A DNA stretch of 13,676 nt from Omnitrophica WOR_2 bacterium RIFCSPLOWO2_12_FULL_46_30 (GCA_001805845.1 MHHA01000044.1:1-13676); one strand, 5' to 3'. Shown: positions 1 to 6,366, numbered from the stretch's first letter. A program made the numbers and translations. The notes: generated from the letters alone by a model not told the origin.

Positions 1-1
1 A

Positions 2-361
2 GGAGATAAGATTGTCATCCCTCCCGGCTACGGCCATATTCTTATCAACATCACGGGAGACTATCTGGTTACCTCTAACTGGGTATCGGCTGAGTTTTCA
101 TCGGAGTACGAGTTATATGAAAAAGCAAGAGGCGCGGCCTATTATATTTTTGAAGATAGTTTGGGCGAGCGCTTTGAAGTTAACCCCTACTTCAAGAAGG
201 TTCCCAGGATCAGGATGGCTAAGCCGGCAAAAGAAATTAAAAAATTTGGCCTTCTTTCCGGGGTCCCGATGTATCCGCTGCTCTACAAAGAAGCCGGGAA
301 GCTTGATTTCCTGAATAATCCATTAAAATATGATTATTCGGATGTGTTTGTATTTCTATGA
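2..361 (+). CDS. Cupin-type glucose-6-phosphate isomerase, C-terminal part (5' end outside window)
   Basis: The reading frame is open from base 2 and stops with TGA at 359-361, giving 119 residues of a protein that begins upstream. The visible part starts with GDKIVIPPGYGH followed by xxxN, the last cupin strand of the archaeal-type (metal-dependent) phosphoglucose isomerases. The His at 35-37 would be one of the metal ligands. After it come SNWV, an aromatic-rich RGAAYY segment and a NPYFKKVPRIR tail, as I recall from bacterial and methanogen members of this family. The enzyme would interconvert glucose 6-phosphate and fructose 6-phosphate in the cytoplasm, feeding the phosphofructokinase encoded about 3.6 kb downstream. 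It is unrelated to the common bacterial Pgi fold. The N-terminal metal ligands cannot be seen, so another sugar-phosphate cupin isomerase remains possible. Confidence 0.72.
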   Translation, partial: GDKIVIPPGYGHILINITGDYLVTSNWVSAEFSSEYELYEKARGAAYYIFEDSLGERFEVNPYFKKVPRIRMAKPAKEIKKFGLLSGVPMYPLLYKEAGKLDFLNNPLKYDYSDVFVFL

Positions 362-362
362 A

Positions 363-386
363 CCCCGCCCTTCCTAAAGGGCGGGG
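363..386. repeat. Perfect GC-rich palindrome just after the isomerase stop
   Basis: The arms CCCCGCCCTT (363-372) and AAGGGCGGGG (377-386) are exact reverse complements around a 4-base loop, 10 bp in all. No T-run follows, so it is not a classic intrinsic terminator. A second copy of AAGGGCGGGG at 406-415 could pair with the same left arm. It belongs with the other CCCCGCC/GGCGGGG hairpins at 1264-1316 and 1322-1340. Confidence 0.8.
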
Positions 387-400
387 GAGTTTGCAAATAA

Positions 401-405
401 GGAGG
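401..405 (+). promoter_or_regulatory. Shine-Dalgarno that fixes the GTG start at 415
   Basis: GGAGG lies 9 bases before a GTG whose next codons begin the KALILAAGYGTR motif. Starting at the upstream in-frame ATG (358) would add 19 residues translated from the 363-386 palindrome, which no member of the family should need, so GTG 415 is the likelier start. Confidence 0.7.
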
Positions 406-414
406 AAGGGCGGG

Positions 415-1287
415 GTGAAGGCGCTCATTCTGGCTGCCGGTTATGGAACGCGCCTGTATCCCTTAACTAAAAAACATCCCAAGGCGCTGTTAGCGGTTGC
501 CGGCAGGCCGATACTTGATTATATTGTTGAGAAAATAGCCAGAGTAAAAGAAATTTCCGGTATCGTCGTAGTAACCAATGATAAATTTTTTCCTCAATTT
601 CAGGAATGGGCAAAAAAAATTGAGGACAAGCCAGAGGGCAGTGGTGCGGCTTCCGATAGCCGCAGCCACAAGCCAGAGGGCAGTGGTTTGGCTATTGGAA
701 GCCAAAGCCACAGGCCAGCCGCGCGGATAAAAATATTAAATGACGGCACAAGGAGTGAAGCTGGCCGCCTGGGGGCAATCGGCGATATACATTTTGCTCT
801 TTCTAAGGAAACTATTCTAGAGGATACGCTTATCCTGGGAGGCGATAATTTATTTGAAGACGGCTTAAGCGGTTTTATGGAATTTGCCCAGAGCAAGCGC
901 TCGAAAGCGATAGTGGGGGTATATGATATTGCCAGGCCCCCCTCGGCGGGGGGCAGGCAGCAGATGGCTCGTAAATACGGCGTGGTTAAATTAGGCCCCG
1001 CAGGCAAAATTGTTGACTTTACCGAGAAGCCCAGGCAGCCGCAATCCTCACTTATAGCTACCTGTATTTATTACATCCCCAAAGAAAAATTACGATATTT
1101 TCAGGAATACCTGAATGACCCCGGAAACGAATATGACTCAAGCGGAAGTTTTATCAGCTGGTTAAGCAGGAAAGAGGATGTCTACGGCTTTATTTTCAAA
1201 AAGCGCTGGTATGATATAGGCGATCCGCAAGTTTACCAAGAGGCGGATAGGGTGTTTCAAATGAACCCCCGCTGTTTCGCTTTGTGA
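415..1287 (+). CDS. Sugar-phosphate nucleotidyltransferase (glucose-1-phosphate thymidylyltransferase-like) with embedded palindromic insertions
   Basis: This 290-residue protein starts at GTG and has the family signature KALILAAGYGTRLYPLT at residues 2-18, with Lys23 in HPKALL. GGDN at 142-145 carries the metal-binding Asp144. KYGVV (187-191), an EKP motif and a WYDIGDP motif near the C-terminus complete the fold. It should join a nucleoside triphosphate to a sugar 1-phosphate, giving an activated sugar for the cell envelope. The exact nucleotide and sugar cannot be read from sequence. Three parts look foreign to the family. Residues 72-99 are two 14-residue repeats, KPEGSGAASDSRSH and KPEGSGLAIGSQSH, placed between the EWAKKIE helix and the ARIKILNDGT strand. 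RPPSAGG at 174-180 is encoded by a C6/G6 palindrome. The last eight residues (MNPRCFAL) are encoded by another palindrome that also supplies the stop. The conserved motifs are intact, so the enzyme is probably active. Confidence 0.85.
   Translation: MKALILAAGYGTRLYPLTKKHPKALLAVAGRPILDYIVEKIARVKEISGIVVVTNDKFFPQFQEWAKKIEDKPEGSGAASDSRSHKPEGSGLAIGSQSHRPAARIKILNDGTRSEAGRLGAIGDIHFALSKETILEDTLILGGDNLFEDGLSGFMEFAQSKRSKAIVGVYDIARPPSAGGRQQMARKYGVVKLGPAGKIVDFTEKPRQPQSSLIATCIYYIPKEKLRYFQEYLNDPGNEYDSSGSFISWLSRKEDVYGFIFKKRWYDIGDPQVYQEADRVFQMNPRCFAL
628..711. repeat. Two tandem 42-base palindromic units inside the coding sequence
   Basis: Copy 1 is 628-669 and copy 2 is 670-711. Both start AAGCCAGAGGGCAGTGG and encode 14 residues each without shifting the frame. 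Each holds a hairpin: 641-651 with 658-669, and 683-693 with 700-711, 11 bp with one bulged G on the right arm. In the inner stem, TGCGGCT/AGCCGCA of copy 1 becomes TTTGGCT/AGCCAAA in copy 2, so two neighbouring base pairs changed on both sides. The loops, TCCGAT and ATTGGA, are reverse complements with one mismatch. AGGCCAG at 712-718 may be the start of a third, broken copy. Confidence 0.88.
936..954. repeat. C6/G6 palindrome inside the nucleotidyltransferase gene
   Basis: GCCCCCC (936-942) pairs exactly with GGGGGGC (948-954) around the 5-base loop TCGGC. It is read in frame as part of RPPSAGGR, just before the conserved MARKYGVV strand, where related enzymes normally have a short acidic linker. 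Confidence 0.75.
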
Positions 1288-1316
1288 AGCGAAAGCGAAA
1301 CAAAGCGGCGGGGGTT
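1264..1316. repeat. Long imperfect palindrome spanning the stop codon of the nucleotidyltransferase
   Basis: The left arm 1264-1283 begins AACCCCCGC, and the right arm 1292-1316 ends GCGGGGGTT. The arms match fully apart from five extra bases (1303-1307) in the right arm. A nested alternative, TTTCGCTT/AAGCGAAA (1275-1282 with 1287-1294), also exists. The TGA stop (1285-1287) lies in the loop. No T-run follows, so a termination role is uncertain. Confidence 0.75.
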
Positions 1317-1321
1317 AATTC

Positions 1322-1340
1322 GCCCCGCCAACGGCGGGGC
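1322..1340. repeat. Perfect 8-bp GC hairpin before metK
   Basis: GCCCCGCC (1322-1329) and GGCGGGGC (1333-1340) are exact complements around the loop AAC. The hairpin ends 5 bases before the metK Shine-Dalgarno AAGGAG (1346-1351). In RNA it would leave the ribosome site free, and it could mark an mRNA end or a processing site. No T-run follows. Confidence 0.75.
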
Positions 1341-1356
1341 TCATTAAGGAGAAAAA

Positions 1357-2526
1357 ATGGAAAAACGCAGGTATTTGTTTACTTCGGAATCAGTAGGCGA
1401 AGGCCATCCGGATAAGGTATGCGACCAGATATCCGATGGAGTTTTGGATTGCGTTCTGCGCCAGGACCCTTACGGCAGGGTTGCCTGCGAGACGTACGTT
1501 ACTATGGGGCTTTTGATTGTCGGGGGCGAGATTACCACCACGGGTTTCGTTGATGTGCATAACCTCACACGGAATATTTTAAAAGAGATAGGCTATGACC
1601 ATCCCAAATACGGTTTTGATTATCATACCTGCGCGGTTATTAATACGATTCATACCCAATCCCCTGACATTGCTCAGGGCGTTAATAAAGGAGGGGCAGG
1701 GGATCAGGGTTTTATGGTTGGCTATGCCTGCAGAGAGACTCCCGAGTTAATGCCGCTTCCCATTATGCTGGCGCATAAGTTAGTCAAGAAAACCGCTGAC
1801 GTAAGAAGGGCAAAGGTTTTAAAGTATTTAGGCCCGGATTGCAAGAGCCAGGTTAGCGTTGAATATTCTGACGGACATCCCAGGAGAGTTGACTCAGTGG
1901 TTCTTGCCTGCCAGCATACTGACGAGATTCTTGATAGCTCAGGCATGCATATAACTAAGAAGGCGCGCCAGGAGATGATTGATACCATTGCCAAACCAAT
2001 CGCGAAAGAGTATATAGATAAAGATACTAAATTCTATGTGAATGAAACCGGAAAATTTGTCGTTGGCGGGCCCCAATCTGATACCGGTATGACCGGGCGC
2101 AAGATTGTAGTGGACACCTATGGCGGAGTCGCTCCTCCGGGAGGCGGCGCATTTTCCGGAAAGGACCCCACTAAGGTTGACCGTTCGGCGGCCTATATGG
2201 GCCGCTACATTGCCAAGAATATCGTTGCCGCGGGGATTAGCGATAAGTGCCTTATCCATATTGCTTACGTTATCGGCCGGGCTGAACCATTAGCAGTTAT
2301 GGTGGATACCTCCGGGACCGGTAAAATTTCAGAAAGCGCGATAGGAAAACTTATCCGCGATAATTTTGACCTCACCCCCCAGGGAATGATTCAGAGCTTA
2401 GATTTGCTCAGGCCCATATATAGGAAGACCGCCTGCTATGGCCATTTTGGCAGGACCGAACCGGAATTTAGCTGGGAGCTAACGGATAAGGCTCAGACGT
2501 TAAAGAAGCAGGCAGCCCGGTTATAA
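1357..2526 (+). CDS. metK: S-adenosylmethionine synthetase
   Basis: The enzyme makes S-adenosylmethionine from methionine and ATP, releasing phosphate and pyrophosphate, in the cytoplasm. At 389 residues it is the usual bacterial length. The N-terminal ATP/methionine site GEGHPDKVCDQISD spans 14-27 (His17, Asp19, Lys20), and the GAGDQG loop is at 113-118, close to its position in the E. coli enzyme. The late motif GGGAFSGKDPTKVDRS, which binds phosphate and metal, is complete. The ATG has an AAGGAG site 5 bases upstream. ahcY follows after a repeat-rich gap, so the methyl donor and the removal of its by-product are encoded side by side. The assignment is secure. No SAM-responsive riboswitch was recognised ahead of it, only the GC hairpins. 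Confidence 0.97.
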   Translation: MEKRRYLFTSESVGEGHPDKVCDQISDGVLDCVLRQDPYGRVACETYVTMGLLIVGGEITTTGFVDVHNLTRNILKEIGYDHPKYGFDYHTCAVINTIHTQSPDIAQGVNKGGAGDQGFMVGYACRETPELMPLPIMLAHKLVKKTADVRRAKVLKYLGPDCKSQVSVEYSDGHPRRVDSVVLACQHTDEILDSSGMHITKKARQEMIDTIAKPIAKEYIDKDTKFYVNETGKFVVGGPQSDTGMTGRKIVVDTYGGVAPPGGGAFSGKDPTKVDRSAAYMGRYIAKNIVAAGISDKCLIHIAYVIGRAEPLAVMVDTSGTGKISESAIGKLIRDNFDLTPQGMIQSLDLLRPIYRKTACYGHFGRTEPEFSWELTDKAQTLKKQAARL

Positions 2527-2528
2527 GC

Positions 2529-2578
2529 GGTTACCAACGGTTACTAATAGTTACTAACAGTTACGAGCAGTTACAGAA
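2529..2578 (+). repeat. Five tandem 10-base units with a GTTAC core
   Basis: GGTTACCAAC, GGTTACTAAT, AGTTACTAAC, AGTTACGAGC and AGTTACAGAA follow each other without a gap, starting three bases after the metK stop. Only the KGTTAC core is constant, while the last four bases drift. The period is close to one DNA helical turn. The array faces an inverted set at 2603-2668. Confidence 0.88.
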
Positions 2579-2602
2579 CATAAAAAAGTCGCTTTTAAAC
2601 AT

Positions 2603-2668
2603 GTAACTATTAGTAACCAAAACAGCTATATAATGGTAATTTAGTAACCGATAGTAACTGATAGTAAC
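2603..2668. repeat. Inverted GTAAC units opposing the GTTAC array
   Basis: GTAAC occurs at 2603, 2613, 2644, 2654 and 2664, in two groups that again step by 10 bases, with a weaker GGTAAT near 2635. The stretch 2603-2618 (GTAACTATTAGTAACC) is the exact reverse complement of 2539-2554, a 16-bp inverted repeat with a 48-base spacer. Together with 2529-2578 it fills most of the metK-ahcY gap. Confidence 0.85.
2629..2634 (+). promoter_or_regulatory. Possible -10 element for ahcY
   Basis: TATAAT matches the sigma-70 -10 consensus exactly and lies about 55 bases before the ahcY start, between the two groups of GTAAC units. No convincing -35 hexamer is found 16-18 bases upstream, and the surroundings are AT-rich, so this is a weak call. 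Confidence 0.25.
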
Positions 2669-2689
2669 CTAAATAATATGGAGACATAA

Positions 2690-3946
2690 ATGGACTATGA
2701 TATTAAAGATATAAAGTTATCCTCAAAGGGTAAATTGCGTATTGAGTGGGCAGCGAACAATATGCCGGTTCTGGAGCTGATCAAAAAGAGATTTGCTAAG
2801 GAAAAGCCGTTAAAAGATACAAAGATAGCTGCCTGTTTGCATGTTACTACAGAGACCGCGGTCTTAATGGATGCGCTAAAAACTGCTGGTGCGGCAATCC
2901 GGCTTTGCGCTTCAAATCCGCTCTCTACCCAGGATGATGTTGCCGCTTCATTAGTAAAAGATTTTGGGATAGAGACATTCTCTATTAAAGGAGAAGATAC
3001 GCGGGTTTATTATCATCACATAAACAGCGCCCTGGATACGAAACCTAATATCACCATGGATGACGGAGCCGATCTCGTTTCCACCATTCATAAAAATAGG
3101 CAGGATTTGATACCCCGGATACTCGGCGGTACCGAGGAGACGACTACCGGGGTAATCAGATTAAGGGCAATGCAGAAAGACAAAAAACTCCCCTATCCTA
3201 TAATCGCAGTCAATGACGCCCAGACCAAGCATCTTTTTGATAACCGCTATGGCACAGGACAATCCACCATTGACGGAATAATCAGGGCTACGAATAAATT
3301 AATCGCCGGCTGTAATTTTGTGGTCTGCGGCTATGGTTTCTGCGGCAAGGGCGTGGCTATGCGGGCGCGGGGAATGGGAGCAAAGGTGCTCGTGGTTGAG
3401 GTGGACCCGCTCAGGGCCCTTGAGGCAACTATGGACGGCTATGAGGTTATGCCGATAGAAGAGGCAGCAAAAATCGGCGATATCTTTTTAACTACCACAG
3501 GGAACACGAGCGTTATCCGCAGAGAACACTTTACTCACATGCACGACGGAGCAATTGTGGGAAATTCCGGGCATTTTAATGTTGAGCTGGACATCCCGGC
3601 TTTAGAGGGCTTAAGCCGGAAGAAAAGGACTATCCGTAATTTCGTTGATGAATATACCTTATCCGACGGAAGAAGGATTTATCTTTTAGGCGAGGGGCGC
3701 TTGATAAATCTTGCCTCAGCCGAGGGGCATCCGGCAAGCGTGATGGATATGTCCTTTGCCAATCAGGCATTGTCAGCCGAGTATATTGTTAAGGAGTATA
3801 GGAATTTAGAAAAACAGGTCTATGCTGTCCCGCGCTATATTGACGAGAAGATTGCCCGCTTAAAATTAGACTCAATGGGAATAAAGATTGACGTTTTGAC
3901 TGCGAAGCAGAAAAAATATTTATCCAGCTGGGAAGAGGGAACCTAA
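2690..3946 (+). CDS. ahcY: S-adenosylhomocysteine hydrolase
   Basis: This 418-residue NAD-dependent enzyme splits S-adenosylhomocysteine into adenosine and homocysteine, relieving product inhibition of methyltransferases. It complements metK just upstream. The substrate region shows TTETAVLMDAL and NPLSTQDDVAASL. The catalytic Lys180 and Asp184 are in TKHLFDNRYG. The NAD-binding loop GYGFCGKG is at 214-221, followed by the acidic VEVDP strand end. NSGHFNVELD and SAEGHPASVMDMSFANQALS are as in the family. The protein is the short form, without the roughly 40-residue insertion found in many proteobacterial and plant homologs, and it ends without the usual KPxHYRY tail; I recall such short tails from archaeal and thermophile-type enzymes. 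ATG is preceded by GGAG 6 bases upstream. Confidence 0.95.
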   Translation: MDYDIKDIKLSSKGKLRIEWAANNMPVLELIKKRFAKEKPLKDTKIAACLHVTTETAVLMDALKTAGAAIRLCASNPLSTQDDVAASLVKDFGIETFSIKGEDTRVYYHHINSALDTKPNITMDDGADLVSTIHKNRQDLIPRILGGTEETTTGVIRLRAMQKDKKLPYPIIAVNDAQTKHLFDNRYGTGQSTIDGIIRATNKLIAGCNFVVCGYGFCGKGVAMRARGMGAKVLVVEVDPLRALEATMDGYEVMPIEEAAKIGDIFLTTTGNTSVIRREHFTHMHDGAIVGNSGHFNVELDIPALEGLSRKKRTIRNFVDEYTLSDGRRIYLLGEGRLINLASAEGHPASVMDMSFANQALSAEYIVKEYRNLEKQVYAVPRYIDEKIARLKLDSMGIKIDVLTAKQKKYLSSWEEGT

Positions 3947-3963
3947 AAAGTTTGCTGGCGCGT

Positions 3964-3994
3964 AACCTTGTTAACCTCGTAGGTTAACAAGGTT
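3964..3994. terminator. Perfect 14-bp palindrome, possible terminator between ahcY and pfkA
   Basis: AACCTTGTTAACCT (3964-3977) is exactly complementary to AGGTTAACAAGGTT (3981-3994) around the loop CGT. Four Ts overlap its end (3993-3996), a short U-tract, before the Shine-Dalgarno AGGGGAG (3997-4003) of the next gene. It contains the GTAACC/GGTTAAC theme of the other gaps. It could be a weak intrinsic terminator or an mRNA-stabilising hairpin. The palindrome is certain but the role is not. Confidence 0.5.
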
Positions 3995-4010
3995 TTAGGG
4001 GAGATGTATG

Positions 4011-4976
4011 ATGGCTGTTAAGCGAATCGGGGTTTTGACTGCCGGCGGAGATGCTCCGGGAATGAATTCCTGCATACGCGGGGTGGTGCGCTACGGCTTA
4101 AATAAGAAGTTAGAAGTTATAGGGATATTGCGCGGCTGGTATGGCCTGATTAATGAGGAGCTCAAATTATTAGACCATCGCGCCGTTTCAGGGATTATTA
4201 ATTTAGGCGGCACCATCCTTAAGACAGCGCGCTGTCCGGAATTCAGGACCGAAGAAGGGCGAGAGCGGGCATTTCAGACGGTAAAAAAGAATGCCATTGA
4301 CGCGCTTCTGGTTATTGGCGGCGATGGCAGTTTCCGGGCCGCGCATGAATTTTATAAAAAATATAACGTTCCCTGCATAGGGATTCCCGCCTCGATTGAT
4401 AATGACATAAATGGCATAGATGAGACCATCGGCGCGGACACCGCGATAAACACCGCCCTCCTGGCAATTGATAACATCCGCGATACCGCAACCTCAATGG
4501 AAAGAATCTTTGTGGTTGAGGTAATGGGCAGGAATTCCGGTTATGTAGCTCTTCAGGTTGCCCTGGCCGGCGGCTGCGAAGATGTGATTATCCCGGAACG
4601 AGAGTTCAACTTAGAAAATATCTGCCATGGTATTGTTGAGGGAAATTTAAGGGGGAAAATAAGCTGGATTATCGTGGCTGCCGAAGGAGCGGCTAAGGCA
4701 GAGGATATCGCCAAGAAAATAACCGGGATGACCAGCCTGGAAACCAGGGCGATTGTCTTAGGCCATATCCAGAGAGGGGGACGGCCTACCGCCTTTAGCC
4801 GGACCCTGGCTTTAACCCTGGCTCAAGCCGCAGTTGATTGCCTGTTAAATGGAAAAACCGATATAGCCGTGGGTTTAAAGGACAGTAAAATCGTAGAGAT
4901 GGATTTAGAATTTGCCATAAAAAAGAAAGAGTTAAAAGTAGATAAGTTTTGTAATTTAATTAAAGTATTAACATAG
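4011..4976 (+). CDS. pfkA: 6-phosphofructokinase, ATP type
   Basis: The protein phosphorylates fructose 6-phosphate to fructose 1,6-bisphosphate, the committing step of glycolysis. It has 321 residues, the length of the compact bacterial enzyme. Visible motifs are the N-terminal nucleotide loop LTAGGDAPGMN (9-19), GGDGS (103-107), PASIDND (126-132) with the presumed catalytic Asp130, VVEVMGRNSGY, and the late GHIQRGG. Gly in GGDGS and Ala (not Lys) before SIDND are features of ATP-using rather than pyrophosphate-using enzymes. Most relatives have PGTIDND, so PAS is a small variation. ATG at 4008 is an alternative start one codon earlier; 4011 has better spacing (7 bases) from AGGGGAG. The aldolase for its product follows directly. 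Confidence 0.93.
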   Translation: MAVKRIGVLTAGGDAPGMNSCIRGVVRYGLNKKLEVIGILRGWYGLINEELKLLDHRAVSGIINLGGTILKTARCPEFRTEEGRERAFQTVKKNAIDALLVIGGDGSFRAAHEFYKKYNVPCIGIPASIDNDINGIDETIGADTAINTALLAIDNIRDTATSMERIFVVEVMGRNSGYVALQVALAGGCEDVIIPEREFNLENICHGIVEGNLRGKISWIIVAAEGAAKAEDIAKKITGMTSLETRAIVLGHIQRGGRPTAFSRTLALTLAQAAVDCLLNGKTDIAVGLKDSKIVEMDLEFAIKKKELKVDKFCNLIKVLT

Positions 4977-4995
4977 GAAGGAGAATTTGCCAAAG

Positions 4996-6321
4996 ATGGG
5001 CAGGCATGCAAAAGATATCACCGGATTTGTAAAGGACTTGATTGCGATTGAAGACATAGAGAGCAAAAAAAGAATTTTTAAGAAGGTTCTAAATATCGCT
5101 TATAAAAACGGAATTTATCCTTCTTCCATTCATGATTTTTACATCGCAAGAGGCAAAGGCGGGTTGGGAGGATTTACTGTCCCGGCAATAAACTTAAGGT
5201 CAATGACCTATGATCTGGCGCGGGCAATCCTCAGGGTAGCCAAGCGCAATAACTCCGGCGCCTTTATTTTTGAGATTGCCAAGAGCGAAATGGGTTATAC
5301 GGCGCAGGCCCCTTATGAATATTCCGCAGTTATTTTAGCTGCGGCAATCAAGGAAGGATATTCCGGCCCTGTGTTTATTCAGGCAGACCATACCCAGGCC
5401 AATCTTAAGAAATTTAAAGAAAACCCGGAGAAAGAAATAGAGTCCCTGCAGGCGTTGATTGCGGAGGCCATTGAATTTGGTTTTTATAATATTGACATTG
5501 ATTCCTCAACCCTGGTTGATTTAACCCAGTCCAACGTTAGAAAGCAGCAGTATTATAATTTTGATACCTGTGCCAAGCTTACTCAGTTTATTCGCCGCGT
5601 TGAGCCAAAGGGAATTACGGTCTCTGTGGGCGGAGAGATCGGCGAAGTAGGCCATAAAAACTCTACCCCTGAGGAATTACGGGTGTTTATGGAAGGGTTT
5701 AAAGACAGGCTGCGCAAAGGGTTAATTGGCATAAGCAAGATTTCAGTGCAAACCGGCACTTCTCACGGAGGCGTGGTTTTACCGGATGGCTCAATTGCCC
5801 AGGTGGCCCTTGATTTTGATACCCTCAAAACGCTCTCGGAGATTGCCAGAAAAGAATACGGTTTGGCAGGGGCAGTGCAGCATGGGGCCTCAACCCTGCC
5901 CCCCGAGGCATTTCATAAATTTGCTGAATGCGAAACTGCCGAGGTGCATTTAGCCACCGAATTTCAGAATATGCTCTATGACTCAAAACATTTTCCGCTT
6001 GAATTAAAAGAGAAAATTTACGCATGGCTTAAGGTAAATGCCGCTTCCGAAAGAAAAGAAGGCGAAACCGACGAGCAGTTCTTCTATAAGACCAGAAAGA
6101 AAGCCCTCGGCCCGTTTAAAGGCGAGATTATGGGTTTAGCGGATACAGCCAGAGATGCGATTGCCTCTGAAGTTGAACTCAAGTTTGAATTTCTTTTTAA
6201 ACAGCTTAAGGTAATCAACAGCAAAGAATTGGTAGTCCAGCATATCAGCTTAAAAAGAGTTATCTCGCGTAAAAGAAAAGAAAAAGCAGCCTTAGTCCAC
6301 GACGGAGAAGGTGCGGATTAA
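4996..6321 (+). CDS. Long class II (zinc-dependent) fructose-bisphosphate aldolase family protein
   Basis: About 441 residues, clearly longer than the usual 285-360 for class II aldolases. The barrel motifs are present: Asp131-His132 in QADHTQ (catalytic Asp and first zinc His), Glu214 in GGEIGEVG, His257 in TGTSHGG, and His296 in QHGAST, matching the D-H, E, H, H pattern of the family. An extra N-terminal helical region of about 55 residues precedes GGFTVPAINLRS, and a charged C-terminal extension ends the chain. Placed directly after phosphofructokinase, its likely substrate is fructose 1,6-bisphosphate, split to glyceraldehyde 3-phosphate and dihydroxyacetone phosphate. Another ketose bisphosphate is possible. 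The start is uncertain: TTG at 4987 is only 3 bases from AAGGAG, whereas ATG at 4996 is 12 bases away. I prefer the ATG. Confidence 0.82.
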   Translation: MGRHAKDITGFVKDLIAIEDIESKKRIFKKVLNIAYKNGIYPSSIHDFYIARGKGGLGGFTVPAINLRSMTYDLARAILRVAKRNNSGAFIFEIAKSEMGYTAQAPYEYSAVILAAAIKEGYSGPVFIQADHTQANLKKFKENPEKEIESLQALIAEAIEFGFYNIDIDSSTLVDLTQSNVRKQQYYNFDTCAKLTQFIRRVEPKGITVSVGGEIGEVGHKNSTPEELRVFMEGFKDRLRKGLIGISKISVQTGTSHGGVVLPDGSIAQVALDFDTLKTLSEIARKEYGLAGAVQHGASTLPPEAFHKFAECETAEVHLATEFQNMLYDSKHFPLELKEKIYAWLKVNAASERKEGETDEQFFYKTRKKALGPFKGEIMGLADTARDAIASEVELKFEFLFKQLKVINSKELVVQHISLKRVISRKRKEKAALVHDGEGAD

Positions 6322-6324
6322 ATT

Positions 6325-6366
6325 CGGGTAACGGGTAACGGGATACGGGTAACGGGATACGGGATA
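6325..6366 (+). repeat. Six tandem heptamers CGGGTAA/CGGGATA
   Basis: The order is TAA, TAA, ATA, TAA, ATA, ATA after a constant CGGG, with no spacing between units and only four bases after the aldolase stop. Degenerate reverse-complement units (TTATCCG, TAACCC) follow at about 6383-6400, so the gap before ilvD can fold imperfectly back on itself. No T-run is seen, and no leader peptide rich in Ile, Leu or Val. The ilvD ribosome site (GGGGG around 6408) follows. Confidence 0.85.

Noticed and set aside
358..414. Upstream ATG start for the nucleotidyltransferase overlapping the isomerase stop
   Set aside because: It would translate a GC palindrome and the Shine-Dalgarno itself into 19 non-family residues. 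The GTG at 415 has good spacing and begins the conserved motif.
600..1007. Open frame of 135 codons on the - strand
   Set aside because: It lies fully inside the nucleotidyltransferase on the opposite strand and is rich in Pro/Ser/Ala as expected from reading the palindromic repeats backwards. It has no recognisable motif.
2529..2668. CRISPR array
   Set aside because: The units are 10 bases with no spacers of constant length, and no cas genes are in the window.
2527..2689. SAM or SAH riboswitch between metK and ahcY
   Set aside because: The gap is made of AT-rich GTTAC/GTAAC repeats. I see none of the conserved cores or the multi-helix layout of those riboswitches.
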